A DNA stretch of 60,708 nucleotides from an uncultured bacterium (GCA_902777385.1 CACYTP010000017.1:1-60708); one strand, 5' to 3'. Shown: positions 42,959-52,568, counted from the stretch's first letter. The notes: a model not told the origin generated them from the letters alone. Numbers and translations are program-made.

Positions 42959-43873
42959 TTGAACATAGGGGGGGGGGTAAAATCCTCTCGTAGCAAGGGT
43001 TTACAAGGTTTGACGGCTGAGAAATTCAGCTGTTTTGGAATAGGGAATTTTCCCTCTACCGTCGGGAGAGGGTTGAAAATCGACTTTAGCAAAGCGAAAG
43101 TCAGATTTTCGGGTGAGGAGTCAGACCTTTCAGATAGTGTTAAATCTTTAGTATCAACAGTCGAAAAAACGGCTGGATTGCCACGGTCGCAAGGTTACTT
43201 GCTCCCTCGCAATGACATCGCCTTTACTCTCGCTGAAGTTCTAATCACTCTCGGTATAATCGGTGTGGTTGCGGCGTTAACTTTACCGACTTTAATGAAT
43301 AAAATTAACAACAGTGAAAAAACGGCAAAATTAAAGAAATTTTATAGTGTTATGACTCAAGCTTATACCATGGCAGAACAAGAATTTGGTTCAGGTGCAG
43401 ATTGGGAAAAAGAAGCTCCGCTCAGAGATGATGATAATAAATTGATTGACCAGCCGGATGCCGCACTTGTGTTTTTTAAAAAATATTTTGCACCATATTT
43501 AAAGGTTACTGATATGGGTATTAAGGATTTGTATAATAACGGTGTTTTGGAAAATAAAGCGTATGTCGCATTTGCTGACGGCTCAATGGTTTATCTTACA
43601 AATGGTAATTGTATTGATTTTATTTATGATGTAAATGGTGCTAGTGTTCCAAATAAGTTTGGTTATGACCAGTTTGATTTTTTATATTGTAATAAAACTT
43701 ATAGCAATTCATTTTTTGGAAATGAAAACAGATATTTTGGAACTTATGTGCAAAAATATACGGAGCAAGGACGAGATTATAATAAAGAAATATGTGCAGC
43801 CAACGGTATTTATTGTACGACATTATTATTAATTGATAATTGGGAGTTCAAAGATGACTATCCATGGAAGTAG
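42959..43873 (+). CDS. Prepilin-like secreted protein E with in-frame repeat-encoded leader
   Basis: 304 residues from TTG42959, which has GGAGG nine bases upstream. About 87 leader residues encoded by the repeat precede IAFTLAEVLITLGIIGVVAA, the prepilin motif; normal prepilin leaders are 5-25 residues. The ATG present in copies A, C and D is lost here (GACATCGCC), so the next possible start is TTG43199, with a weak AAGG. The mature part has DVNGASVPNKFGYDQF and ends Cys-aliphatic-NWEFKDDYP. Reading depends on the G10 run at 42968. Confidence 0.7.
   Translation: MNIGGGVKSSRSKGLQGLTAEKFSCFGIGNFPSTVGRGLKIDFSKAKVRFSGEESDLSDSVKSLVSTVEKTAGLPRSQGYLLPRNDIAFTLAEVLITLGIIGVVAALTLPTLMNKINNSEKTAKLKKFYSVMTQAYTMAEQEFGSGADWEKEAPLRDDDNKLIDQPDAALVFFKKYFAPYLKVTDMGIKDLYNNGVLENKAYVAFADGSMVYLTNGNCIDFIYDVNGASVPNKFGYDQFDFLYCNKTYSNSFFGNENRYFGTYVQKYTEQGRDYNKEICAANGIYCTTLLLIDNWEFKDDYPWK
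42968..42977 (+). repeat. Ten-G homopolymer just inside the pilin E reading frame
   Basis: Ten consecutive G directly after codons TTG AAC ATA. With ten G the frame continues to the pilin; nine or eleven would break it. Such tracts are typical of slipped-strand phase variation. It is an obvious outlier in this AT-rich sequence. Confidence 0.75.
43061..43216 (+). repeat. Pilin leader repeat, copy E
   Basis: Same 156-base unit as 1-156 and 22763-22918, here wholly within the long pilin E frame. Upstream, 42978-43060 carries the AAATCCT/AGGGTTT, GGCTGA/TCAGCT and GGGAA/TTCCC hairpins shared with leader C. Confidence 0.85.
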
Positions 43874-43904
43874 TTTAATAATTATTAACAATTAACCTAA
43901 AACC

Positions 43905-43933
43905 TAGCAAAAAAATAATTTCTGGTGTATTAT
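43905..43933 (+). promoter_or_regulatory. TAGCAAAAA-type promoter element of the uridine-kinase-like gene
   Basis: TAGCAAAAAAATAATTTC then TATTAT at 43928-43933, 23 bases from the start of TAGC, as at 40054. Confidence 0.45.
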
Positions 43934-43984
43934 TCTAAACATCACTTTGTTTATATAAATACTCGTTGTTTGGAAATTATAATA

Positions 43985-44860
43985 ATGAAATCGTTAATTG
44001 AAAAAGAATTACAATCTGCCGATAAAATTTTAAAACCTGATTTTAGCTCAAAAAGCGGAAGGGAATTGCTTGTATTTTATTTGCAATCAAAGTTTAAGCA
44101 GATACTTTCTTATGACGGACGTTGCGAAAATCCTATATTTAAAGGTATAAATCCGAATTTTGCAAGTAAATTTTCAAGAAGATTGATTGATAATCCGTCA
44201 AAACGTTTGTTGATAGGTATTACCGGAGAATCTGCATCAGGTAAATCAACTATTTGCAGAGAAATAAAGAAAGATATTGAAAAATTCGATTTACCGGTCT
44301 CAATTTTAAGTACAGATAACTATTTTAATGATATTTCTAAAGAAATAAAAGAATACGGCGGATTCGATAATTTGCGTGATGCGGGATACGATTTGGATGC
44401 TCCGTCAAATTTTCAGCTTGATATTTTGAAAAATGATTTAATCAGCTTATCAGAAGGTTTTGATATAAAAGCTCCTATGTATCTTCCTAACGGAACGGGG
44501 ATTTCAGTTCCTAACGCTCAGGATATTAAATCAAATAAAATCATTGTAGTTGAAGGTATTGCAACAATGTATGATAATGTGCAGGATGTATTCGATATAA
44601 AGATTTATGTTGAAACTGAAAATGGCATCCGTAAAGAAAGATTTATTACAAGAGCATGTAAAGAACGCAATCAGGACGAAGAAAATGCTATCAAACACTG
44701 GAATTATTTAATAGATGTTGGCGACAGATATGTTAAGCCCTTTAGAAATCAAGCGGATATCGTTTTGAATGGTAATGCGGATTTGGAATATTTTGCAGAT
44801 ATTTTAGAATATATACATGCTTTTACTAATAATTATGAGCAATCTCCCGTTCCGGCTTAA
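43985..44860 (+). CDS. Uridine kinase-like P-loop kinase
   Basis: 291 residues. LLIGITGESASGKSTICREI (about 73-92) is the Walker A of the uridine kinase/phosphoribulokinase family, followed by STDNYFNDISKE (substrate Asp) and VVEGIATMYD. These enzymes phosphorylate uridine or cytidine, but an N-terminal extension of about 70 residues not usual for Udk makes the substrate uncertain. The start is unclear: ATG43985 has no good ribosome site, and in-frame codons lie upstream to 43925. Confidence 0.75.
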   Translation: MKSLIEKELQSADKILKPDFSSKSGRELLVFYLQSKFKQILSYDGRCENPIFKGINPNFASKFSRRLIDNPSKRLLIGITGESASGKSTICREIKKDIEKFDLPVSILSTDNYFNDISKEIKEYGGFDNLRDAGYDLDAPSNFQLDILKNDLISLSEGFDIKAPMYLPNGTGISVPNAQDIKSNKIIVVEGIATMYDNVQDVFDIKIYVETENGIRKERFITRACKERNQDEENAIKHWNYLIDVGDRYVKPFRNQADIVLNGNADLEYFADILEYIHAFTNNYEQSPVPA

Positions 44861-45184
44861 TATAACTTAATATAAAAATACTATATATATAACTCTGAAG
44901 GGACACTTATTTATTGCTATTTGGCATGTACTTGCTTTTTTTGATATATTTACTGTTGTCCGAAGCATGCAGAAAATAATGTGTTTTGCCAAAATTTCTA
45001 ATATATGGTATTATACGAAGTATGATAATGTTAGTATTATTATGATAATTTCGAAATAAATACACTAAAAGATTGATACATAATTTTACTAATTCTTATA
45101 TAATCAAAATGTCAAATGTACTATTTGAAAAAAAAGAGAGAAATGGATTAAATTAAAAGTATGGGAAATATTACAGGAATGCTT
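44861..45184 (+). promoter_or_regulatory. 324-base upstream region of the pilus operon with a promoter
   Basis: TTGCCA (44986-44991), 17 bases, TATTAT (45009-45014) makes a good promoter about 165 bases before the lipoprotein start; a second candidate, TTGATA near 45074 with TATATA, lies closer. No gene or terminator recognised in the rest. Confidence 0.5.
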
Positions 45185-45847
45185 ATGAAGAGGAAATTTT
45201 GGGCAATTTGTGGTACTGTTGCCTTCGCATTTGTAGTGGCATTGAACCTTACCGGATGTACTCCGGGAGGTGGAACGGAGGATTTGACAGACAGTATTCC
45301 TCAGCAAGAGGTTGATATACCGGTGTCTGAAGATAATCAGGAACAGACAAGCTCCAAGGAAATTAATATTCCTGACGATGCTGATATGGATAAAATGGTT
45401 TCAGTATCTTTGGATAATGTAGGAAGAGCAAATCCGTTTATGCCGCCTGGAGAAAAACCGGAATTGAGTGAAGCGGCTAAAAATGCTGTAGCAGCAATTC
45501 CGCAACAGCGTTTACAATATGACGTTTTGCCTCCGTTGGAAACTCCTTCCGCATCAGTTGATGAAAATGCTAGAAGAGCGGCAACAACGAGAATTTCCGG
45601 TATAATGTATGATAAAAATAATCCATCTGCAATATTGAATATAGATGGCATGGATTATTTCGTAAGATCAGGTGACGTTCTTAACGGATATAAGGTATTA
45701 TCTATAAGCAAATCTGTTGTAACGGTTCAGGTTGGAGCAAACGTTTATAAAGCGGGTGTAGGTCAGCTTGTAGAAGAGGGTAAGAACCTCGTTAACTATA
45801 ATACCGTCGCAAATTTATCGACTAAGTTCGGCGGTAACAAAAAATAA
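45185..45847 (+). CDS. PilP/GspC-like lipoprotein of the pilus/secretion operon
   Basis: 220 residues from ATG45185 (AGGA seven bases upstream; earlier in-frame ATGs at 45161 and 45179). A signal peptide with lipobox LTGC is followed by an acidic linker, then GRANPFMPP, a sequence typical of PilP/GspC-type proteins, and a C-terminal beta domain (about 133-200) with ISGIMYD, DYFVRSGDVLNGYKVLSI and VTVQVG, the HR-like fold that contacts the secretin. First gene of the operon with the secretin, ATPase and platform protein. Confidence 0.75.
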   Translation: MKRKFWAICGTVAFAFVVALNLTGCTPGGGTEDLTDSIPQQEVDIPVSEDNQEQTSSKEINIPDDADMDKMVSVSLDNVGRANPFMPPGEKPELSEAAKNAVAAIPQQRLQYDVLPPLETPSASVDENARRAATTRISGIMYDKNNPSAILNIDGMDYFVRSGDVLNGYKVLSISKSVVTVQVGANVYKAGVGQLVEEGKNLVNYNTVANLSTKFGGNKK

Positions 45848-45880
45848 TGTAATAAAATAAGAAGATAAGCAGGAGCAGTA

Positions 45881-47749
45881 ATGAGAAATTCGATTAAAAA
45901 ATTAATGGCATTAACTATGTTGTTATCATTTACATTAACAACACAAGTTTCTTCATCAATGGTGTTTGCCGCAGGTGGGGATGCAATGGGTTATAGCATG
46001 GACTATATGCCTGAGATAAGAGGTAGTCAACCGTCAGTAGTTTCATTTGAAACTGCAAGCGGAGTTATTTCTACTCAAAATCCGACAGTGAGTTTGAGCC
46101 TGAGAGATTCTGATGTAAAACAGGTTCTTAGAATGTTTGCTGACAAGGCCGGTAAAAATATTATTTTCAAAGGTGATGTTGGTAATAATTCGTCAGGTGC
46201 AGGCAGTGATAAATCAGGAAAAGGTAAAATTACAATGGACTTAGTTAATGTTCCGTTGAATTCTGCTTTTAATATGGTTTTGACGGCTTCTGATTTAACA
46301 TATACAATCAAAGATAATACAATTATAATTGCCGATGCAAAGGATTTTGCTAATATAGGCAAGCAGGAGATGGGTGTTATTCCTGTTAAGTATATAAATG
46401 CAGCTCAGCTTGCAAATTTCTTGAACAAGAACATCTATGCTATGCAGAAACCCGGACTTTCCGGTTCTAATATAGCATCAGTTAATCCTGCAACAAATGA
46501 GATTTTAATTTTTGGTAGTGATAATGATGTTAACATTGCCCGCAGAGTAATTTATCAATTCGATAAAAAACCTTCGGTTACTTCATTCAAAGTAAACCAC
46601 ACTACTCCGCAGCAAATGGCTGACATGATATGCAGTATGTTGCTTCCTAGTACAGGTGATGTAAAGGGTAAAGCTACAGGTGGTGCTGCAGGTATTATGA
46701 CTGGTGGTGCAAGCGAATCAAGCGGAAGCGGAGATTCAATTACTCTTGGTGAAGGTGCAATTGCTTGCTCCGGTTCTGTATCTGAATCCGGCGGAAGTGG
46801 CAGTAGCGGTACAGGTTCAGCTTCATCATTAGGTCTGAATGGTATAACAGTTGCTTATTATACTCAGTTAGGTACTATCAATCTTATTGGCGGTTCTCCT
46901 CATCAGGTAGAATTAATAAAAGAATTTATTGCAGCAAATGATAAACGTCAGCCTCAGGCTTACATTGAATTTTCTATCATTGAGTTGTCTGAAACAGGTA
47001 CAAGAGAATTCAATAATGAATGGTCATTTGTTAGTAAACACTTTAACTTCAACTTCAACTCAAGTACAAGTCCCGGAAAAGTTAGTTTCGGTGACAAAGG
47101 TATAGCAATATTCGGTGATAAACCTACATATACAACAGGTAATACTACTCTGTTATATACATTGAGTTTAATGTTGCAGAACGGTAAGGCGAGAACAATT
47201 TCAAATCCGAGAGTTCTTGTAACAAACGGACAGGAATCTACAGTTGATATGACTGAGGATTATGTTAAAACTGTAACTTCTCAGATTGTACAAGGTTCAT
47301 ATTCAAATGTTCCTACTGTTGAAAGAACTTATGAAATTGGTGATGATATGGGCTTGAAAATTACTGTAACCCCATTTATCTCACCGGATGGATTTGTTTA
47401 TTTGAATGTAAAACCTGATTATACAACTAAAGCAGGTGATGTAAAGGTTAAGAATGCTGAAACAGGTGATGAAGACTTGCAGGCTACTTTACTTAGAAAG
47501 AATAATATAGAATTAAAGAATATCAGAATCAAAGATGGTGATACTCTTGTAATAGCAGGTATGATGAAGGAATCTGAATCAAAGTCTGTTAGTAAGATAC
47601 CTTTCTTAGGTGATATTCCGGGACTTGGAACTTTCTTCAGAAGTTCTAGTACTGAAAAATCAAAGACTGAATTAGTTATTTTGATTACTCCTAAGATTAT
47701 TACTGATAATGATGCTCCTTCTACTGCAATGGAAAAAACTACTCTGTAG
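45881..47749 (+). CDS. pilQ: Type IV pilus/type II secretion secretin
   Basis: 622 residues. Signal peptide (1-30, ending SMVFA), short N0/STN-like domain (about 65-150, SLRDSDVKQVLRMFADKAG), N1-type repeats (VIPVKYINAAQLANFLN, about 165), a Gly/Ser-rich loop (about 260-310), then the secretin pore domain: ISNPRVLVTNGQES, GLKITVTPFISPDGFVYLNV, and KDGDTLVIAGMMKE with IPFLGDIPGLGTFFR. Forms the outer-membrane channel. Starts 33 bases after the lipoprotein gene. Confidence 0.93.
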   Translation: MRNSIKKLMALTMLLSFTLTTQVSSSMVFAAGGDAMGYSMDYMPEIRGSQPSVVSFETASGVISTQNPTVSLSLRDSDVKQVLRMFADKAGKNIIFKGDVGNNSSGAGSDKSGKGKITMDLVNVPLNSAFNMVLTASDLTYTIKDNTIIIADAKDFANIGKQEMGVIPVKYINAAQLANFLNKNIYAMQKPGLSGSNIASVNPATNEILIFGSDNDVNIARRVIYQFDKKPSVTSFKVNHTTPQQMADMICSMLLPSTGDVKGKATGGAAGIMTGGASESSGSGDSITLGEGAIACSGSVSESGGSGSSGTGSASSLGLNGITVAYYTQLGTINLIGGSPHQVELIKEFIAANDKRQPQAYIEFSIIELSETGTREFNNEWSFVSKHFNFNFNSSTSPGKVSFGDKGIAIFGDKPTYTTGNTTLLYTLSLMLQNGKARTISNPRVLVTNGQESTVDMTEDYVKTVTSQIVQGSYSNVPTVERTYEIGDDMGLKITVTPFISPDGFVYLNVKPDYTTKAGDVKVKNAETGDEDLQATLLRKNNIELKNIRIKDGDTLVIAGMMKESESKSVSKIPFLGDIPGLGTFFRSSSTEKSKTELVILITPKIITDNDAPSTAMEKTTL

Positions 47750-47798
47750 TATTCCCTGCCAAATGTAATCAGACAGTAATTTTCAAATAAGAAGAACG

Positions 47799-49859
47799 AT
47801 GAACGAAATACAAAACAGATTAAGAAATAGTATAAATAAACAAATATTAAATCAAGTCGATAAAACACTGATGGAACAACTTAAGTTTGTTCCAGTCAGT
47901 GTAAAAGACGGGTATTTGTTTGTCGTTGTTAATTCTACTTCCGATAAGGATACTGTAAGTGAAAAGTTACGAGCTACATTCCATTATCAAATAAAATTTA
48001 TTCAGGTTCCTGATAAAGATTTAGATGAGTTAATAGAAAGTTTGTTGCCAAAAGATGGAGCAAGCGGTGGTAGTTCTTCTGATGAGAAAAATCTTACGGA
48101 TTTGCCATCTTCATCGTCTGAAAATGTTGTATCTCAACCACAGTCAAAATTAGGTGAATTATTTATTGAGCGTGGATATATTACGGATGTCCAATTATTA
48201 CAGGCTCTTGCAGAAAGTAAAAGACAAAAAATACCTGTAGGATCTATGCTCTTCAAGTTGGGATTTATTACTCTTGAGCAGTTAAAAGAAGTTTTGCATA
48301 ATCAGACAGGTTTTGATGTCGTAACGGCTGATCAGCTTGCAAAACAATCTGCATTTATTAATATATTACCTGAAGATTTTATCAAGAATAACAAAGTTGT
48401 TCCGGTGTCTTCTGATGGTAAAAACTTAGTTCTCGGTGTTGTTGCTCCGGTCAAGCCTGATGTTCTGAAAGAAATAATTTATTTAACAGGTCAAAATCCA
48501 AAACAGTTATTAATGACTCACTTTGAGTTTATGAACTGTATGGAAACATTCTTCTCGGAACATAAAAAAGAAACCCAAAAAATTATTAAAGATATTCAGG
48601 ATGAAACGGCTGCACTTCAGGTAGAAGAATCGTTATGGCAGCAGGTAGATAAGGAGCTGGAAGACTCAAGCGGTTCTATTGCAAAGTTTGTAAACCAAAT
48701 TATTACAACGGCAATTGATACCCATGTTTCCGATATTCACATTGAACCAAGACTGTCAGGTTATATTGTAAGATACAGAAAAGATGGTATGTTGTCAAAA
48801 GTTTTGGATATACCATCTAAGGTAGAGACCTCTGTTATATCTCGTTTCAAAGTATTATCAAGAATGAATATTGCTGAACACAGACGACCTCAGGATGGTA
48901 CGTTTTCAATTAAATATAAAAATCAGTCGTTTGATTTCCGTATTAATACGTTGCCTGTTTCCGGTAAAGAGAAGGTCTGTATTCGTGTATTGGCACCTGC
49001 AGTATCTTTGAATTCGGCTGATAAAGATATAAGTCTTGTTGGTGGTACTCCTGAGGATATTGATAAGATTAAGAATATGATTTCATGTCCGAATGGTATT
49101 ATTCTTACATCAGGTCCTACCGGTTCCGGTAAAACAACTACATTATATTCTGTATTAAAGAGTTTGAATAATGAAGACGTAAATATTACAACCATTGAAG
49201 ACCCTATAGAAATTAAACTTGAGGGTATAAACCAATCTCAAATTAATGCGAAAGCAGGCATTACATTTGCTTCTTGTATGAGAGCTATTTTACGTCAGGA
49301 CCCTGATATTATACTTGTCGGTGAAATCCGTGACTATGAAACATTGGAAATTGCAATTGCGGCAGCACTTACTGGTCACCTTGTATTAAGTACTGTCCAC
49401 ACAAACTCAGCTGCAGCAACAGTTACTCGTTTGGTTGAAATGGGAGCTAAAGATTACCTTGTTGCTTCAACTTTATCAGGTGTCATCGCACAAAGACTTG
49501 TAAGAAGACTTTGTGATGATTGTAAAGAAGAGTATTATCCTACAAGGGAAGAGGTAGAAAAAATTTCTGTAGATGAAGAAGAAATTGAAAGATTAATGAA
49601 AACGCCTTTATACAGACCTGTTGGCTGTAATAAATGTAACTTCTCCGGTTATAAAGGACGTTTAGGTGTATATGAAATTATGGCAATAACCAAGGGTATC
49701 CGAAAGTTAATAGCTTCAGGTGCTCATGATATTGAAATTGAAGACTTGGCTGTGAAGAATGGAATGATAACATTGAATAATTCTTGTAAAGGTCACATCA
49801 TAAACGGATTGACAACAATTGACGAGTTTGTCCGTGTACTTGGTATTGTAAATGAATAG
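47799..49859 (+). CDS. pilB: Type IV pilus/type II secretion assembly ATPase (PilB/GspE)
   Basis: 686 residues. N-terminal region 1-100 is variable; the GspE-N domain (about 105-265) includes GELFIERGYITDVQLLQALAE. The motor domain has Walker A GPTGSGKTTTLYSVL (about 445), Walker B ILVGEIRDYETLEIAIAAA and STVHTNSAAATVTRL, and the zinc tetracysteine CDDC/CNKC (about 575-610). Powers pilus extension or secretion. No PilT-type retraction ATPase is encoded nearby. Confidence 0.95.
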   Translation: MNEIQNRLRNSINKQILNQVDKTLMEQLKFVPVSVKDGYLFVVVNSTSDKDTVSEKLRATFHYQIKFIQVPDKDLDELIESLLPKDGASGGSSSDEKNLTDLPSSSSENVVSQPQSKLGELFIERGYITDVQLLQALAESKRQKIPVGSMLFKLGFITLEQLKEVLHNQTGFDVVTADQLAKQSAFINILPEDFIKNNKVVPVSSDGKNLVLGVVAPVKPDVLKEIIYLTGQNPKQLLMTHFEFMNCMETFFSEHKKETQKIIKDIQDETAALQVEESLWQQVDKELEDSSGSIAKFVNQIITTAIDTHVSDIHIEPRLSGYIVRYRKDGMLSKVLDIPSKVETSVISRFKVLSRMNIAEHRRPQDGTFSIKYKNQSFDFRINTLPVSGKEKVCIRVLAPAVSLNSADKDISLVGGTPEDIDKIKNMISCPNGIILTSGPTGSGKTTTLYSVLKSLNNEDVNITTIEDPIEIKLEGINQSQINAKAGITFASCMRAILRQDPDIILVGEIRDYETLEIAIAAALTGHLVLSTVHTNSAAATVTRLVEMGAKDYLVASTLSGVIAQRLVRRLCDDCKEEYYPTREEVEKISVDEEEIERLMKTPLYRPVGCNKCNFSGYKGRLGVYEIMAITKGIRKLIASGAHDIEIEDLAVKNGMITLNNSCKGHIINGLTTIDEFVRVLGIVNE

Positions 49860-49873
49860 GAATTTGTTGAAAA

Positions 49874-51097
49874 ATGGCAATATATAATTACGAAGCATTA
49901 AAAGACGGAAAAGAAATTGTAAAAGGTAAAGTTGAGGCAGAAGACGTCCAAGAGGCGAAGGACAATGTCCGAAAACTTGGGTTTATGCCTACAAAGATTT
50001 ACGAAGAGCGTCTTGGGAAAGATGCTAAGGAAGATGCTGCAGCTGCTGTCAAAACAGGTCAGATGAAAGCTTTAGGGCTTACTGATAAGATTGAATTTAC
50101 TTCAACTCTTCAAATCTTAGCTGCTTCAGGTATTCCAATGATTGAGTCTTTGTTATTTATTGAACAGGATGCTGCAAAACTCAAAATCAGACTTGTTGCA
50201 AGAGAATTAAGAACACAGATTATGGCAGGTTCTACTTTTGCGGATACTTTGGCAAAATATCCTGCACAGTTTGGTCAAATTTATATTGGTCTTTGTAAAG
50301 CCGGTGAAGATGCCGGTGAATTGGAAAAAACACTTGATCGTTTGTTGGAAATTTTAGGTAAACAGCAGGCAATTAAGAGTAAGGTTATAGGTACATTGAT
50401 GTATCCGGCATTCGTAATATGTTTGGCGGTACTTATTGTACTTGTCATGTTGATGTTCGTATTTCCGGTATTCGAAGATATGTTCAAGAGTATGGGTAAA
50501 GAATTACCGTTAATTACGGCTACATTAATGGAAATCGGTAAAAAATTAAAAGAATTTTGGTATATGGTGCCGTTATTATTGGGTTCTATTACTTACGGTA
50601 TAATTTATTTGTTCAGATGGGAACCAAGCCGTAGAAAAATAGATAAAATTTCGTTAGAAATTCCTTTACTAAAAGATTTAATGCACTTTTCAAACTATGC
50701 AAACTTTGTTGCGGTAATGCAGGTTGCTTATGATGCGGGTGTTCCGATTGTTGAATGTTTGCATCTTGCTGTGTTAACATTGACAAACTATACTTTGAGA
50801 GAAAAAATCAATTCTGCAACCGAATTGGTACAACAAGGTCAGCATTTATCTGTTGCTTTGCGTTCAACAGAGGCAGTTCCAAAGATGATTTTGTTTATGA
50901 TTGCGACAGGTGAACAATCAGGTCGTTTGGGTGAAATGTTGTTGCAGGCTACAAGATATATTGATAAAAAACTTGATGACATTGTAGATACAATGACTAA
51001 GATGATTGAACCGTTGATGTTAATCGTAATCGGTTCTATCGTATTAACTTTGGCACTGGCATTGTACTTACCACTGTTCGGTTCTTATGTAGACTAG
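49874..51097 (+). CDS. pilC: Type IV pilus/type II secretion inner-membrane platform (PilC/GspF)
   Basis: 407 residues, normal length. Two GspF domains (about 70-195 and 270-395), each opening with a helical cytoplasmic bundle (FTSTLQILAASGIPMIESL; FVAVMQVAYDAGVPIVECLH), and three membrane segments near 173-200, 223-243 and 375-400. It couples the ATPase to pilin assembly. Starts 14 bases after pilB. PilM, PilN, PilO and a prepilin peptidase are not in this operon. Confidence 0.95.
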   Translation: MAIYNYEALKDGKEIVKGKVEAEDVQEAKDNVRKLGFMPTKIYEERLGKDAKEDAAAAVKTGQMKALGLTDKIEFTSTLQILAASGIPMIESLLFIEQDAAKLKIRLVARELRTQIMAGSTFADTLAKYPAQFGQIYIGLCKAGEDAGELEKTLDRLLEILGKQQAIKSKVIGTLMYPAFVICLAVLIVLVMLMFVFPVFEDMFKSMGKELPLITATLMEIGKKLKEFWYMVPLLLGSITYGIIYLFRWEPSRRKIDKISLEIPLLKDLMHFSNYANFVAVMQVAYDAGVPIVECLHLAVLTLTNYTLREKINSATELVQQGQHLSVALRSTEAVPKMILFMIATGEQSGRLGEMLLQATRYIDKKLDDIVDTMTKMIEPLMLIVIGSIVLTLALALYLPLFGSYVD

Positions 51098-51102
51098 AAA
51101 GA

Positions 51103-51930
51103 ATGTGTATGAGTAAAAAAGTTGTCGTAATTACAGGTGCTACTTCCGGTATTGGCAGAGCTATTACTGAAAGTTTGGCAGATGATTATACGGTTTTTGC
51201 CGGCTATAGAAATCCCGATTATGAACGTGATTTGCTTAAAATTTCGTCAAATGTAATACCGTTTTTCATTGATATGGAAAAAACTTCAATAATTGATGGG
51301 GCGGCTATATATATAAAGCGGCAGGTTGAAAAAATAGATTTGCTGATAAATGTTGCGGGCTGCGTTATGGCAGGGGCTATGGAAAATATGTCATTAACAA
51401 AGCTAAAGACACAATTTGATGTTAATACATTTTCGCATCTGCGTTTTACCCAAAAACTTATGGATAAACTTGACGGTGCAAGAGTTATCAATATCAGTTC
51501 TATGGCAAGCTTTGGCATATTCCCTTTTGTTGCTCCTTATTGTGCGTCAAAAAGAGCATTGGATATATTGTTTAATGCGTTAGAAATTGAAACTAATCAT
51601 AAGATAAAAGTTGTTTCCGTGAAACCTGGTGTTATTGCTACTCCTTTGTGGCATAAATCTATTGAAATTAATAAAGACAGTATTTCGGAAGACAAAGCCT
51701 ATGCCAAACAGATGGATTATATGAAGCGTAATGCCATGAAAAATGGTCAGCGTGGATTACCTGTAGAAAAAGTTGTTGATGTTATAAAGAAGATTATTGC
51801 ATCTGAAAATCCAAAGGCATCATATACTGTGGGACTTGATGCAAAAGCTGCGGAAATCGTATCAAAATTACCTCAGGACTGGGTGAATTGGATGGTTGAT
51901 ATTGGAATGAAGAAAAGAGGATTAATATAA
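51103..51930 (+). CDS. Short-chain dehydrogenase/reductase
   Basis: 275 residues. Rossmann glycine motif TGATSGIGRAI (about 9-19), NVAG (about 80), INISSMAS with catalytic Ser, and YCASK with Tyr and Lys (about 147-151), followed by SVKPGVIATPL. Substrate unknown. It starts five bases after pilC and may be in its transcription unit, but the function is unrelated as far as can be seen. ATG51109 is an alternative start. Confidence 0.9.
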   Translation: MCMSKKVVVITGATSGIGRAITESLADDYTVFAGYRNPDYERDLLKISSNVIPFFIDMEKTSIIDGAAIYIKRQVEKIDLLINVAGCVMAGAMENMSLTKLKTQFDVNTFSHLRFTQKLMDKLDGARVINISSMASFGIFPFVAPYCASKRALDILFNALEIETNHKIKVVSVKPGVIATPLWHKSIEINKDSISEDKAYAKQMDYMKRNAMKNGQRGLPVEKVVDVIKKIIASENPKASYTVGLDAKAAEIVSKLPQDWVNWMVDIGMKKRGLI

Positions 51931-52042
51931 TATTATTACGGTATCAATCTTAACATTCGGCAAAAAACTATCGACAAACGGTTTTCTTTGTTGTAATATT
52001 TTTTCACGGTTAGAAATATAAATAGAAAAAGGAGAATAAGAA

Positions 52043-52546
52043 ATGCAAGTTATATTAAAAAAAGACGTTCAAAATCTCGGTGAAGCCGGTGATATGGTAA
52101 ACGTTAAAGACGGTTATGCAAGAAACTTTTTAATCCCTCAGAATGCTGCTGAAGTAGCTACTGAAGGTGCTATCAAAAACAGAGAAAAGAATATTGCAAG
52201 AATTAAAGCTAAACAAGAAAAATTACATCAGGAGGCTCTTGCTACTGCTGAACAAATCGAAAAATTCGGTGAATTAAAATTGTCAGCTAAAGCAGGTGAA
52301 TCAGGCAAATTGTTTGGTACAATTACTACTAAGAAATTGACTGAAGAATTGCAATCTCAAGCCGGTATTACAGTAGATAAGAAAAATGTTTCTTTGAATG
52401 CTCCTATTAACAAAGTTGGTGCATATAAGATGCTTATTAAGTTAACTTCAAAAGTAAAATGCGAATTAGCAGTTACTGTTACAGCTTCTGAAATATTAAA
52501 AGAATCTGTTGAAGAAGTTGTTGAAAGCACTGAAGCAGAAGCATAG
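52043..52546 (+). CDS. rplI: Ribosomal protein L9
   Basis: 167 residues. The N-terminal domain is classic L9: MQVILKKDVQNLGEAGDMVN then VKDGYARNFLIPQNAA, a long connecting helix (about 40-75), and the C-terminal domain with GKLFGTITTKKL. An acidic tail of about 20 residues extends beyond the usual end. AAAGGAG precedes the ATG. The next three genes follow in tight order. Confidence 0.95.
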   Translation: MQVILKKDVQNLGEAGDMVNVKDGYARNFLIPQNAAEVATEGAIKNREKNIARIKAKQEKLHQEALATAEQIEKFGELKLSAKAGESGKLFGTITTKKLTEELQSQAGITVDKKNVSLNAPINKVGAYKMLIKLTSKVKCELAVTVTASEILKESVEEVVESTEAEA

Positions 52547-52568
52547 GTTATCGTCGAACGAGGTATAG

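Noticed and set aside
47419-47868. 149-codon antisense frame at the pilQ/pilB junction
   Set aside because: It overlaps two well-supported genes, and the composition matches the reverse complement of their codons.
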